The notes: generated from the letters alone by a model not told the origin. DNA of 53,045 nt from JBEAOO01 sp041164825 (GCA_041164825.1 JBEAOO010000200.1:1-53045); one strand, 5' to 3'. Shown: positions 8,101-17,673, numbered from the stretch's first letter. Numbers and translations are program-made.

Positions 8101-10356
8101 TCAGGGTGTCGCCAGGGCAGCCGGGCCAAGCCGGTTGATCGTTACCGCGATGCCGTTGAGCACCGCGTTGCCTGAGGCCGCATCGACCAGGGTGCCCGGG
8201 CTGAGCCGGTTGATGTTGACGCCCGCATGCTGGCGGGCGATCTGCAGCTGCGCGCCCGGTCGGTCGTGGCCCCAACCGTGCGGCAGCGACACCACGCCGG
8301 GGCGGATGTCGGGCGTCGGCTCGGCCGCCACGTCGAGCACGCCGCTGGCGCTTTCGATGCGCACGATGTCGCCCGGGGCCATGCCCAGCCGCGCTGCGTC
8401 GTCAACGTGGATCTGCAGCGTGCAGCGGTCGCGTCCCTTCACCAGCGTCTCGAGGTTGTGCATCCACGAGTTGAGTGAGCGGATGTGGCGCCGGCTCACC
8501 AGCACGAAGGGGGGCGCGGGCGCGCGCAGTGCCGCCTCCAAGCGTGGCAGGTCGTCGAGCATGTGCTGTGGCGCGAGTTCGAGCCGGCCCGACGGCGTGC
8601 TGTAGGCCGCCGCGCCCTGCGGCTGCGCGTGGCCGAAGATCAGGCCATCGGGCTGGTCTTTGAAGGTCCGCAGCGTCACCCCATCGGGCCGTTCGCCATG
8701 GCGGTCGCCAAACGGGCCGCTGCGGATGCACAGGTCGAGGATGCGTTCGGCACCGCGCGCCGGGTGCTCGGCCAGCGCCCGTTCGGCATCGACGCCGAGC
8801 TGGCGGCACAACGTGGCGAAGTAGGCGTCGTCGAGCGCGTCGAGGTCCGGTTTCGGATCGCCGCCAATGATGGCGCCCAGCCGTGCCAGCACGCGCCATT
8901 CCTCGGGCCGGTGCGTGGGCGAGAAGAGCGCGCTCGCGTAGTTGCCGCCACTGGTCAGCGAAAACGGCCACGACCACACGTCCCAGTGCGGCTGCTCCAG
9001 CGGCGACAGGGCGGGCAGCACCACGTGCGCGTGGCGGGTGGTTTCGTTGAGGTAGAGGTCGACGCAGATCATGGCGTCGAGCAGTGGCAATGCCGCCTCG
9101 AGCCGGGCCGAGCCGGGGGCCGAGAGCACCGGGTTGCAGCCGGTGGTGACCAGGCCGTGGATCTGGCCCGGGCCGGGCGTGTCGATCTCTTCGGCCAGAC
9201 AAGACGCCGGGTACTGGCCCAGCACCGCCCGCACACCGCGGCTGCGGTTGGGGGCGCCCAGCAGGGGCGCGTTGGCAGGGTAGGGCGGGGTCAGCTTCAG
9301 GTGCGGCGCCACCTGCGTGCTCCACATCGTGCCGCCCTCGCGGTCGAGGTTGCCGGTGAGCACGGCCACCACATCCACCAGCCACGAGGCCAGCGTGCCG
9401 AACGCCTGCGTGCAGGTGCCGATGCGGCCATACACGGCGGCGCGCGGCGCGGCAGCGATTTGGTGCGCCAGCGTGCGGATGGTGGCTGCGTCCACACCGC
9501 AAAACGCGGCCACCCGCTCGGGCGGCCAATCTCGGGCCAGCGCTTCCATGCGGTCGACGCCATTGACGAGGCCGTCGAGAGGGCCGAGCCTCACCAGCCC
9601 GTCGGCAAACAGCACCTGCACCACCGCCAGCAGCAGCGCCGCGTCGCTGCCCGGGCGCAAGCCGATCCACTGGTCGGCGGCCTGCGCGGTGCCGGTGCGC
9701 ACCGGGTCGATCACGATCACGCGGCCGCCCCGTGCGCGCAGCGCCTTGATGGCGCCCATCACGTCGCGGTGCGAAAACATGCTGCCCTTGGAGGCCGCCG
9801 GGTTGCCGCCCAGGATCACGAACAGGTCGGTGTGGTCGATGTCAGGGATCGGCACCTTCCACATGTCGCCGTACATCAGGTGGGTGCTGACGTTCTTGGG
9901 CAGTTGATCGACCGAGGACGACGAGAAGCGCTGCGCAAAGCGCGCCTGGCGCGCCATCAGCGGCAGGTAGCGGCTGGTGTCGAAGCCACCTTTGTTCATG
10001 TTGCCGCTGTAGCAGGCGAACGCATCGGGGCCGTGGCGCTCGCGCACGCCTGCCACCAGCGTTTCGATGCGCGCAAAGGCCTCGTCCCAGGTGGCCTCGC
10101 GCCACACGCTGCCGTCGCGGATCATCGGCTGGCGCAGGCGGTCGGGGTCGTGGTGCACGTCGCCCAGCGTGGTGCCCTTGGGGCAGATGTGGCCGCGGCT
10201 GAAGCTGTTGTTCGGATCGGGGCGGATGCTGATCACCCGCTCGGCCTGCACGTTGACGAGCAGGCCACACATGCCTTCGCACAAGGGGCAGGTGCGGCGG
10301 TGCAGCGTGGTCGGGGCCGATGCGTTGGCGCTGGATTCGTGCAGGGTTTCGGGCAT
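8101..10356 (-). CDS. Molybdopterin (Mo-bisPGD) oxidoreductase, formate dehydrogenase-like
   Basis: A 751-residue member of the DMSO reductase superfamily. An N-terminal 4Fe-4S motif is complete (C23, C26, C30 and C58 in CPLCEGMC and CPKG). It continues with the molybdopterin domains (DLFVILGGNPAASKGSM, VIDPVRTGTAQAADQW) and a C-terminal molydopterin-binding domain (HVDDAARLGMAPGDIVRI, LPHGWGHDRPG). No twin-arginine leader is seen, so it is probably cytoplasmic. The usual position of a Cys or Sec Mo ligand reads SSSSVDQLP with no Cys. Substrate and electron partner are unknown. It is transcribed divergently from the NTF2-like gene and followed by an APH-like kinase. Confidence 0.9.
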   Translation of the reverse strand: MPETLHESSANASAPTTLHRRTCPLCEGMCGLLVNVQAERVISIRPDPNNSFSRGHICPKGTTLGDVHHDPDRLRQPMIRDGSVWREATWDEAFARIETLVAGVRERHGPDAFACYSGNMNKGGFDTSRYLPLMARQARFAQRFSSSSVDQLPKNVSTHLMYGDMWKVPIPDIDHTDLFVILGGNPAASKGSMFSHRDVMGAIKALRARGGRVIVIDPVRTGTAQAADQWIGLRPGSDAALLLAVVQVLFADGLVRLGPLDGLVNGVDRMEALARDWPPERVAAFCGVDAATIRTLAHQIAAAPRAAVYGRIGTCTQAFGTLASWLVDVVAVLTGNLDREGGTMWSTQVAPHLKLTPPYPANAPLLGAPNRSRGVRAVLGQYPASCLAEEIDTPGPGQIHGLVTTGCNPVLSAPGSARLEAALPLLDAMICVDLYLNETTRHAHVVLPALSPLEQPHWDVWSWPFSLTSGGNYASALFSPTHRPEEWRVLARLGAIIGGDPKPDLDALDDAYFATLCRQLGVDAERALAEHPARGAERILDLCIRSGPFGDRHGERPDGVTLRTFKDQPDGLIFGHAQPQGAAAYSTPSGRLELAPQHMLDDLPRLEAALRAPAPPFVLVSRRHIRSLNSWMHNLETLVKGRDRCTLQIHVDDAARLGMAPGDIVRIESASGVLDVAAEPTPDIRPGVVSLPHGWGHDRPGAQLQIARQHAGVNINRLSPGTLVDAASGNAVLNGIAVTINRLGPAALATP

Positions 10357-10532
10357 GACAGGCTCTCACCGGAAGGCGTGGCGCCGAGTCTGGCAGCGCG
10401 CTGTGTGCTTGCGGTGGCCGCCGCGCTTGGGCCATGTCATCTCGCGTTTCGGCGATAGCGAGTGCGGCCCCAGGGCGCCGGCCGCCGGCCATGATCGGCC
10501 GCAACACCCCTCCCGACCCTGGAACATCCACC

Positions 10533-10889
10533 ATGCAACGCACCCCCGAACAGATCCGCCATTTCCTGCACGCGCAGGTCCAGCACTGGAACGCCGTGGA
10601 GAAAGCGCAGATGTTTGCGCTCTACCACCAGATCGTGCCGGGCAAGTTGACCATCGAGTACATCGGCCGCCCGGTGCTGGAAGGCTGGCAGGCGCTGGAG
10701 GACATGTGGAATGGCCTGGCCGGCAAGGTGCACATCGATGTGCATGAGGTGATGGTGACCGGCAACGAGGCGGCCTGCTACCACCACAACACCACCATCG
10801 GCGCCGGCACGCCGCCGCGGCCCAGCATCGAGCTCTACCGCTTTGACGGCGACGACCTGCAGGTGCGCTACTTCTTCACCGCGCAGTGA
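10533..10889 (+). CDS. NTF2-like / SnoaL-type small protein
   Basis: A 118-residue protein with the cone-shaped NTF2 fold pattern: an N-terminal helix with HFLHAQVQHWNAVEKAQMFALYH, then beta strands ending VELYRF-like IELYRFDGDDLQVRYFF. Family members include ketosteroid isomerase, SnoaL cyclases and dehydratases. No specific catalytic residues can be assigned. The start is the ATG at 10533; the frame stays open further upstream but without family similarity. It is divergent from the molybdopterin gene and convergent with the AraC gene, so it is probably transcribed alone. Confidence 0.75.
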   Translation: MQRTPEQIRHFLHAQVQHWNAVEKAQMFALYHQIVPGKLTIEYIGRPVLEGWQALEDMWNGLAGKVHIDVHEVMVTGNEAACYHHNTTIGAGTPPRPSIELYRFDGDDLQVRYFFTAQ

Positions 10890-10928
10890 GGTATACCGCG
10901 GTCTCCCGTGCCGCCCAGGCCCCCCGGT

Positions 10929-11882
10929 TCAGTGCCGGGTCAGGCGCTCGTCAACGGCCCCAACACCGATGCGCTGGCGGTACTGCAGCGGCGTGAGCCC
11001 GGTGGCGCGGCGAAAGGCCTCGCCAAACGCCGCCGCGCTGCGAAAGCCGCTGCGGTAGGCCACCTGTTTGATCAGCAACACGGGGTCGGCCAGCAGCCGC
11101 CGTGCTTGCTCGATGTGCGAGGCCGCGACGTGGCTGCGCAGCGTCTGGCCGGTGGTGGCGCGGAACCGTGTCGACAGCTCGCGCCCGGGCAACTGGCAAG
11201 CCTGCGCCAGCGCGGCCAATGTGGGGGCCGCGCCACCGCGCTCGCGCTGGTGAGCGGCCGCCACCACCTCGTTGATGACCTGCAATTGCCGAACGCTCAG
11301 CCGCCCCTGCGCTGGCGCCGATGTGACTGACGCCAGCGGCCGGCCGGCGGCGCAATGCCGGTGCAGTTCGATCGCGAGCAGGGTCATCAGCGAATCGAGC
11401 TGCAGCGCGCTGGCAAACGAGGGCGTGAGCGCCTCTTCGGCCAGCCACTGCATCACGTGGCGCAGCCGCTCGTTGTGCACATCGACCGTGGCGCGCGGCG
11501 CCACCGCCGCCCAGCGCCAATCGATGCCGGCCAGCAGACCCAGGCGCTGCGGGTCCATCAGGCAGACCACCGCATGCCGGTGGCCAGCGCTCCAGCGCAC
11601 GGTGCGCTCGGTCTCGGGCAGCAAAAAGTTGAGCTGCCCCACGGTGCACTCGCGCTCGTCGTCCATCTGAATGCGGTAGTGCGCTTGCCCGGCTTGGCGG
11701 AGGGCGGGCGGCTCGGCCAGCTCGATCAGGCAATGCCGACCCGAGCGCACATGCACCCCGCCCGGCTCCGACCAGTGAAGGTCTTGGATGGCCACCTGGT
11801 AGGCCGCCGCCTCACGCTGCGCACCAAACACCTTGAGCGGCGCGAGCCGCTCCATCAGGGGCTTGAGTTCGGTGGTCTGCAT
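10929..11882 (-). CDS. AraC family transcriptional regulator
   Basis: A 317-residue regulator with an N-terminal cupin-like sensing region (about 1-190) and a C-terminal double helix-turn-helix. The first HTH includes LAALAQACQLPGRELSTRF and the second LLIKQVAYRSGFRSAAAFG, ending with the family signature FRRATGLTPLQYRQR. It is downstream of, and on the same strand as, the MFS gene at 12026 with a 143-bp gap, so it may have its own promoter. Likely target: the flavoenzyme/transporter cluster upstream of it, by position only. Confidence 0.92.
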   Translation of the reverse strand: MQTTELKPLMERLAPLKVFGAQREAAAYQVAIQDLHWSEPGGVHVRSGRHCLIELAEPPALRQAGQAHYRIQMDDERECTVGQLNFLLPETERTVRWSAGHRHAVVCLMDPQRLGLLAGIDWRWAAVAPRATVDVHNERLRHVMQWLAEEALTPSFASALQLDSLMTLLAIELHRHCAAGRPLASVTSAPAQGRLSVRQLQVINEVVAAAHQRERGGAAPTLAALAQACQLPGRELSTRFRATTGQTLRSHVAASHIEQARRLLADPVLLIKQVAYRSGFRSAAAFGEAFRRATGLTPLQYRQRIGVGAVDERLTRH

Positions 11883-12025
11883 GGGGGGCCTCCAAGGGCG
11901 TGCCGCGGTGGCGGCGTCAGTGGCAATGAGACACGCAACCAGAAAGCGTGCAAATTCGGATGTTCCCGTGGATGTTGCTGTGGCCATGACGCCTGCAGAC
12001 GGCGCCGTCAACGGCGAGGCACGGG

Positions 12026-13279
12026 TCAGGCCGCCGCATCGATGTCAAAGCGCTGCGTCCATGCCAGCAGCAGCGCTGATGCAGCGGCCGAGACCAGCAA
12101 GGCGGTGCCCACCGCGCTGTGGCTGGCGAGCACGCCCCAGAGCGCGGCGCCGAGTGCGCTGCCACCCATGATGCTCATTTGGTAGATCGCCATGCCGCGG
12201 GCGCGCATGGCAGTGGGCAACACCAGTTGGGCCGACATCGTCATGGTGGTGGCCACCCAGATCCAGGCGGCACCGTGCAGCGCGAGTGCGGGCGCCAGCG
12301 TCCAAACATCGTGCGCGTACACCGCCCACACCGTGGCCACGGTTTGCATGGCCACGCCGATGTCGACGATGCGCTGGCTGCGCGCGAGCGCTTGCACCCG
12401 CTGCGAGGCCAGGGCCGAGATCATGGCGCCCGCACCCATGGCCGCCAGCAGCAGGGTGAAGGTGTGGGCATCGGCGCCGATGCGCTTGGCCACCAGCGGC
12501 AGCAGCGCCACCAAGCCCACCGATTGGCCGAAAAAGACGAAGGCGCGCAGCAAGATGGCGCGCAGCCGTGGCGAGCGCCGCATGTGCCGGACACCGTCGC
12601 GGATGGCGCCGAGCAAGTTGGCGCCGGGCGGCGGCGCGTGACGCGCCACGGGTGTGCGCAGCACCATCACGGCGGCCAGCACCGAGACCCCCGCGTTGAG
12701 CGCAAACACCGCGGCCGTGCCCCACACCGCGAGCACGGCGCCGGCCGCGATCGGGCCGATCACGCGGGTGAGGTTCATGGCCAGCGAGTTGAGCGTGAGC
12801 GCGGCCGAGAGTTGCTCGCGCGGCACCAGATCGGGCACCAGCGCCGAGAACACCGGGAAGCGCAGCGCCAGCCCCACGCCATTGAGCAAGCACAGCAGCA
12901 AGAGCAGCGCGGGGGTGAGCGCATCGGTGAGCGCCAACAGCGCCAGCGCGGCGGCCACCAGCGCGATCCAGCCCTGCGCCAGCGCCAGAAAGCGGCGCCG
13001 CTCCAGCAGGTCGGCGAGCGCGCCGCTGGCCAGGCCAAGCACAAACATCGGCAGCGTGCTGGCCGCTTGCACCCAGGCCACCAGCGCCGGGTCGGCCGTG
13101 AGCTCGGTCATGCGCCAGGAGGCGGTGACGTCGAGCATCCACATCGTCATGTTGCCGGCCAGCCAGGCCAGCCACAGCGTGGCAAAACCGGGGCGCTGGA
13201 AGGGCTGCAGCAGGGAGGGCTGCTGCACCACCGCGGGGGCGCTGGCGCTGGCGGGGTCGATGGGGGCGGTCTCAGGCAT
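12026..13279 (-). CDS. MFS transporter (EntS/MFS_3-type exporter)
   Basis: A 417-residue membrane protein with about twelve hydrophobic segments. The N-terminal region FQRPGFATLWLAWLAGNMTMWM, split over TM1, and the loop ASGALADLLERRRFLALAQ match the EntS-like MFS_3 group, typical of small-molecule exporters. The start (ATG 13279) overlaps the end of the flavoprotein gene by eight bases, indicating tight cotranscription. Substrate unknown; in this cluster it could move the growth substrate or a pathway intermediate. Confidence 0.87.
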   Translation of the reverse strand: MPETAPIDPASASAPAVVQQPSLLQPFQRPGFATLWLAWLAGNMTMWMLDVTASWRMTELTADPALVAWVQAASTLPMFVLGLASGALADLLERRRFLALAQGWIALVAAALALLALTDALTPALLLLLCLLNGVGLALRFPVFSALVPDLVPREQLSAALTLNSLAMNLTRVIGPIAAGAVLAVWGTAAVFALNAGVSVLAAVMVLRTPVARHAPPPGANLLGAIRDGVRHMRRSPRLRAILLRAFVFFGQSVGLVALLPLVAKRIGADAHTFTLLLAAMGAGAMISALASQRVQALARSQRIVDIGVAMQTVATVWAVYAHDVWTLAPALALHGAAWIWVATTMTMSAQLVLPTAMRARGMAIYQMSIMGGSALGAALWGVLASHSAVGTALLVSAAASALLLAWTQRFDIDAAA

Positions 13280-14966
13280 GGGGGCGTTGGAGCGGGTCTG
13301 CGGCGAGCGCACAGCCGGCGATGTAGCCGAAGGTCAGCCCGAGCGTGTTGTTGGCGCCGTTGCCCGGCGCGCGGCCGCGCCAGAGCGAGTTCATGTCGGT
13401 GCCGGCGGCGTAGAGACCGGGGATGGGCTGATCGCGCTCGTCCAGCACGCGCGCGCTGGCGTCGACCCGCAGGCCGAGCGTGGTGGTGGAGTCGCCGGGG
13501 AAGATTTGCACCGCGTAAAACGGCCCGTGCTCAATCGGGCCCAGGCAGGGATTGGGTTGGTGCTGGCGGTCGCCCATGGCGGCGTCGGCCGGGTCGCGGC
13601 CGCGGCCGAAATCGGGGTCGCTGCCGGCGGCGGCATGCGCGTTGAAGCGCGCCACTGTGTGCTGCAGCGCGGCGGCATCGGCGCCGATGCGCGCGGCCAA
13701 GCCGGCCAGCGTGGGCGCGGTCAAGATGTAGCCGGCGTGGATGAGCCGCTTGAGCCCGAAGCCGCCCGGCCGCACCAGGCCGAGGCCATGCTTTTTGATG
13801 AAGCGGTGGTCGCACAGCAGGTGCGCCGGCACCGAGCCGGTGCGGTGCATGGGCTCGACCAGGTTGGGGGCCGATTCGTTGCCAAAGCGCTGGCCTTGGG
13901 CATTGACGGCGATGCAGCCGGGTTTGCCGCGGTCCAAAAACAGATGCGGGAATTTGCTCACCGTGCCGTCGGCCCGGCGCAGCACCGACACCACCACCCA
14001 GCCGGCGTTGCTGAGGTTGGCGCCGTCAAACCGGGCGCCGAGCGCAAACGCCTGGCCCAGCCCGTCGCCGGTGTTGCCCTCTGGCACCAGCGACACATGC
14101 TGGTCGGCAAACGGAATGTGCGCGCGCCGCATCTGCACATTGGCCGAGAAGCCGCCGCAGGCCAGCACCACGCCGCGCCGGGCGTGCACCTCGATGGTCT
14201 GGCCGTCGCGCTCAATCAGCACGCCGCGCACGGCGCCGTCTTCCACCATCAGCCGCTGCATGGGCGCTTGCCGCCAGAGCTCAACGCCAGCGTTGAGCGC
14301 GGCGCGCAGCAGCCGGGCGGCCAGCGCATTGCCCATCACCAGCCGCGTGCCGCGCGCATGCGTGAGCCGGTCGCGCGCAAAGCGCAGCAGCAGGCCAGTG
14401 ATGTGTTTGAACGCGGGCCAGGAGCGCCGCATCTGCGCGAGGTGGGCCAGGTCGCCGAACGCGAACATCATGCCGCCCGGCGCGTTGAACTCGCGCAAAG
14501 GCGGGCGCAGTTGCGCAAAGTGCGCGCCCAGCTCGCGGCCGTCAAATTCGAGCGGACCGAGCAGCCGGCCATCGGCTTTGTGGCCGGGCGCCGCGGGGTG
14601 CCAGTCACCAAAGCCGCGCATCAGCGCGAAGCGCGCTGTGGTGTGGGTTTGCAAAAAATCGACCATGCGCGGCGCGGCGTCGAGAAACGCCGTCAGCAGG
14701 TCGGCCCGCAGCGTGGGACCGACCACGGCATGCACGTAGTCACTCGCCTCGGCGTGGCTGTCGGCCAGCTGCGCCTCGCGCGCCAAGCGGCTGCAGGGCA
14801 CCCAGATGCCGCCGCCCGACAGCGCGGTGGTGCCACCGTAGTGCGCGGTTTTTTCTGCCAGCAGCACATCGAGGCCGTGGTGTGCCGCCACGGTGGCGGC
14901 CGTCAGCCCGGCGCCGCCAGAGCCGATCACGACCACATCTTTGTCGATGCGCGTGGGTGGGCTCAT
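13272..14966 (-). CDS. FAD-dependent oxidoreductase of the KstD / fumarate reductase flavoprotein family
   Basis: A 564-residue flavoprotein. The N-terminal Rossmann motif VVVIGSGGAGLTAA is followed by the KstD-group signature HYGGTTALSGGGIWVP. The C-terminal FAD motif is PGLYAAGTDMNS, then APGNGANNTLGLTFGYIAG. Length and N-terminal signature match 3-ketosteroid delta1-dehydrogenase relatives. However, where KstD has the catalytic Tyr of YPG, this protein has RAPG. A dehydrogenase acting on a cyclic ketone or enone is plausible but not proven. It overlaps its neighbours by four and eight bases and sits between the flavin reductase and an exporter. Confidence 0.85.
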   Translation of the reverse strand: MSPPTRIDKDVVVIGSGGAGLTAATVAAHHGLDVLLAEKTAHYGGTTALSGGGIWVPCSRLAREAQLADSHAEASDYVHAVVGPTLRADLLTAFLDAAPRMVDFLQTHTTARFALMRGFGDWHPAAPGHKADGRLLGPLEFDGRELGAHFAQLRPPLREFNAPGGMMFAFGDLAHLAQMRRSWPAFKHITGLLLRFARDRLTHARGTRLVMGNALAARLLRAALNAGVELWRQAPMQRLMVEDGAVRGVLIERDGQTIEVHARRGVVLACGGFSANVQMRRAHIPFADQHVSLVPEGNTGDGLGQAFALGARFDGANLSNAGWVVVSVLRRADGTVSKFPHLFLDRGKPGCIAVNAQGQRFGNESAPNLVEPMHRTGSVPAHLLCDHRFIKKHGLGLVRPGGFGLKRLIHAGYILTAPTLAGLAARIGADAAALQHTVARFNAHAAAGSDPDFGRGRDPADAAMGDRQHQPNPCLGPIEHGPFYAVQIFPGDSTTTLGLRVDASARVLDERDQPIPGLYAAGTDMNSLWRGRAPGNGANNTLGLTFGYIAGCALAADPLQRPHA

Positions 14967-15547
14967 GGGTGCGCGCTGGCTGCTGCGCTGTTGGATGCGC
15001 TGTTGGATGTCTGCTGCAGTTGAGCGATGGGCGCGGCGCGCACCGCCTGCACATAGCCACCCGCATGGAACACCAGCGGCGCACGCTCCTCGCGGTCAAA
15101 CGCCAGCACCTCGCCCACCAAGATGATGTGGTCGCCGCCTTCTTGCTGGAACGCGGTGCGGCACTGAAAGCGCGCCGCGCAGCCCGCCAGCAAGGGCACG
15201 CCGCCCTCGCCGTGCGCCAGCGCCAAGCCCGCGAACTTGTCGCCGCCCGAGCGCGCAAAGCGGCCCGACAGGGCCTCTTGATCGGCGGCCAGCACGTGCA
15301 CCGCCCAATGCGTGGCGGTGCTGAACACCGGCAGGCTCAGCGCCTTTTTGGCCAAGCTCCACAACACCATCGGCGGGTCGAGCGAGACCGCGTTGAAGCT
15401 GTTGGCGGTGAGGCCCACCGGTGTGCCGTCGGGCGCGCGCGCGGTGATCACGGTCACGCCGGTGGCAAAGCTGCCGAGTGCGGCGCGGAAGGCTCGGGGG
15501 TCCAGCGCGGGGGTGGCGGGTGTGGTGTGTGTGGCGGCTGTGGTCAT
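14963..15547 (-). CDS. Flavin reductase, small component of a two-component monooxygenase (HsaB/HpaC-like)
   Basis: A 194-residue FMN-binding split-barrel protein. Typical motifs are FRAALGSFATGVTVITA, PVGLTANSFNAVSLDPPMVLW and the GGDKFAGL segment. Such proteins use NAD(P)H to supply reduced flavin to an oxygenase partner. The likely partner is the HsaA-like enzyme encoded at 20144-21385 in the same transcriptional direction. The ATG at 15547 overlaps the MFS gene end, and its own stop overlaps the flavoprotein start (ATGA). The C-terminus ends in an Ala/Ser-rich tail of low complexity. Confidence 0.9.
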   Translation of the reverse strand: MTTAATHTTPATPALDPRAFRAALGSFATGVTVITARAPDGTPVGLTANSFNAVSLDPPMVLWSLAKKALSLPVFSTATHWAVHVLAADQEALSGRFARSGGDKFAGLALAHGEGGVPLLAGCAARFQCRTAFQQEGGDHIILVGEVLAFDREERAPLVFHAGGYVQAVRAAPIAQLQQTSNSASNSAAASAHP

Positions 15548-16800
15548 CGTGCAGTGGCCTCGAAGTGGGGGTAGCGGCCGAGCGTGAGCAGCAGCAACGG
15601 CCCGGCCACACAACAGGCGGCGCAGACCATCAACACCGGCGCGTAGCCGGTGCCGCCGCGCAGCAGTGCGGCAAACAAAAAGGGTGCCAAGGCCGAGCCG
15701 ATGGAGGCCATGCCAAGGTGCACGCCGAAGGTTTTTCCGTAGTCGCGCATGCCGAAGTAGCGGGCCACGATGTAGGCGGCGATGTCGAACTCCGCGCCCG
15801 AGCCGATGCCGGCCAGCGCGGTGGCCAGCATCAGCAGGGCGAGCGGCGTGTGGGCGTCGCACTGCAGAAAAATCAGGCAGCCCAGCGCCGGCATCAACAA
15901 GGTGAGTGCCGCCACACCGGGCGCCCAAAAGCGGTCGAGCAGCAGCCCCACCACCAAGCGGCCCGCCACCAGCGAGAGGCCAAACACGCCAAACACCGCG
16001 CTCGCCGCCTCGGCCGAGAGCCCCAAGCCGCGCAGCATCGGCACGGTGTTGGTGACCAGGCCCACCACGGCTGCCACCACCAAGGTGAGTGCCAGGTTGC
16101 AGGTCCAGAACACGCGGCTGCGCACCACTTGCGCAAACGGCAGGCCGGCCAGCGAGACCTGCGCTTTCAGCGCCGCATGGGCCGCTGCGGCAGTGGGCTT
16201 GGCCGGTAGCTGGCGCATCGCCCAGGGCAGCGTCAGCAGCAGCGGCAAGGCGGCCAGCAGCACGTAGGCCGCGCGCCAATCCCAGCGGCCCACGGCCCAG
16301 GTGATGGCCTGTGGCAGCACCGCTGCGGCCAGCCCTGAGCCGCAGAGTGCCAATGACAAGGCCATGCCGCGGTGGCGCTCGAACCAGAGGTTGACCCACT
16401 GCGTCCAGGTCACCGGCGTGGTGCCGATGCCGAGAAAGGGCAAGGCGAAGTAGGCCAGGTAGAGCCAGCCCACCGAGCCCGGCATCTGCGTGACGCCGAG
16501 CAGCCCGAGCGAGAGCGCGAGCAACGACACGGTGCTGACCCGCCGCGCCCCAAAGCGCGCGTTGAGCCAGCCCACGGCGTTGACCGAGAGGGCGCCGCCG
16601 GCGGAAATGAAGCTGGCGGCCAGCTGGATCTCGGCGCGGCTCCAGCCAAAGGCTTGTTCGAGTGGCAGCACCAGCGCGCCAAAGCTGTAGAGCAGCAGCA
16701 CGCCGACACTGGTGAACACACCGCAGGTGGCCATCAGCGCCACCGGCCAGCCGCCGCCCCACTCGCCCGCGCTGTTCGGGGCTGTTGTGTGCGGGGTCAT
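15544..16800 (-). CDS. MFS transporter (monocarboxylate/oxalate-formate antiporter-like)
   Basis: A 418-residue protein with about twelve transmembrane segments. N-terminal sequence VFTSVGVLLLYSFGALVLPLEQAFGWSRAEIQLA resembles the oxalate:formate and monocarboxylate branch of the MFS, with the loop motif WFERHRGMALSLALCGSG between TM4 and TM5. This group commonly carries organic acids. It is embedded in the flavoenzyme operon with overlaps at its 3' end, so import of an acidic aromatic or ring-cleavage intermediate is plausible but inferred. Confidence 0.88.
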   Translation of the reverse strand: MTPHTTAPNSAGEWGGGWPVALMATCGVFTSVGVLLLYSFGALVLPLEQAFGWSRAEIQLAASFISAGGALSVNAVGWLNARFGARRVSTVSLLALSLGLLGVTQMPGSVGWLYLAYFALPFLGIGTTPVTWTQWVNLWFERHRGMALSLALCGSGLAAAVLPQAITWAVGRWDWRAAYVLLAALPLLLTLPWAMRQLPAKPTAAAAHAALKAQVSLAGLPFAQVVRSRVFWTCNLALTLVVAAVVGLVTNTVPMLRGLGLSAEAASAVFGVFGLSLVAGRLVVGLLLDRFWAPGVAALTLLMPALGCLIFLQCDAHTPLALLMLATALAGIGSGAEFDIAAYIVARYFGMRDYGKTFGVHLGMASIGSALAPFLFAALLRGGTGYAPVLMVCAACCVAGPLLLLTLGRYPHFEATAR

Positions 16801-16855
16801 GCGCTGGCCGATGTGCTGTCTGATGCGCGTGCTGATGCGTGAATGACGCTGCGCA

Positions 16856-17638
16856 TCACAGCGCGTCTTCCATGCCTGCGATCGGCGCCATGGTGGCGCC
16901 GCCGTCCACCAGCAGCGAGGTGCCGGTGATGTAGCTCGCGTCCTTGGACGCCAGGAACAGCACGGCCGCCGCAATCTCCGACGGCAGGCCCGGGCGTTGG
17001 ATCGGGAACGCCTGCGCGATCTTGTGGCTGAAGCTGTCTGGCAGGTGCTCGCGCATGCGGTCCGACATGATCAGCCCCGGCTCCACCACATTGACCAACA
17101 CGCCCTGGTGGCCGATCTCGTTGGCCAGCCCGCGGGCGAAGGCGTTCATGTAGGCCTTGCTGGCGGCATAGGGAATCAGCCCGGGCGTGAAACTGCGGTT
17201 GGCCGCGCCCGAGGAGATGTAGATCAAGCGGCCCTTGTCGGCTGCTTGCGAGAGCGCGGGCGTGGCGTCTTTGGCGATCCAGAACAGTGCGTGGATGTTG
17301 GCGTGCACCTGGCGGTCGAAGGCCTCGTCGGGCATGTCGGCCACCTTGCCGAGTGCTGCGTCGGCGGCGCAGTGCACCAGCACGTCGAGCCCGCCGAAGG
17401 CGTCGGTGGCGGTCGCAATCATGGCGGTGACGTCGGCGCGCACGCCCACATCCCCCACCGCCAGCACGGCCTCGCCGCCGCGCGCCTGGATGGCAGCGAC
17501 CACGGTTTCGCCGTGAGCGCGGGTGCGGGCCGACACCACGACCCGCGCCCCTTCGGCGGCAAAACTTTCGGCGATGGCGCGGCCGATGCCGCGGCCGGCG
17601 CCGGTGACGAGCACAACCTTGCGGTCAAAACGGTTCAT
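16856..17638 (-). CDS. Short-chain dehydrogenase/reductase
   Basis: A 260-residue classical SDR. It has the cofactor motif TGAGRGIGRAIA (residues about 11-22), a Ser in YISSGAANRS, the catalytic YAASK and the C-terminal LLVDGGATM segment. The NNAG motif reads HCAAD, a tolerated variation. Absence of an acidic residue right after beta2 (VVVSARTR) favours NADP(H). It probably oxidises or reduces an alcohol/ketone of the cluster substrate. It lies 35 bp after the FAD oxidoreductase gene and 55 bp before the MFS gene, within one likely operon. Confidence 0.92.
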   Translation of the reverse strand: MNRFDRKVVLVTGAGRGIGRAIAESFAAEGARVVVSARTRAHGETVVAAIQARGGEAVLAVGDVGVRADVTAMIATATDAFGGLDVLVHCAADAALGKVADMPDEAFDRQVHANIHALFWIAKDATPALSQAADKGRLIYISSGAANRSFTPGLIPYAASKAYMNAFARGLANEIGHQGVLVNVVEPGLIMSDRMREHLPDSFSHKIAQAFPIQRPGLPSEIAAAVLFLASKDASYITGTSLLVDGGATMAPIAGMEDAL

Positions 17639-17673
17639 GGCGGGGGCTCCTTTGTGTGCGTCGTGGGGCCAAC

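Noticed and set aside
13272..14966. Naming the flavoprotein kstD
   Set aside because: The Tyr of the YPG motif is missing, so a gene symbol would claim more than the sequence shows.
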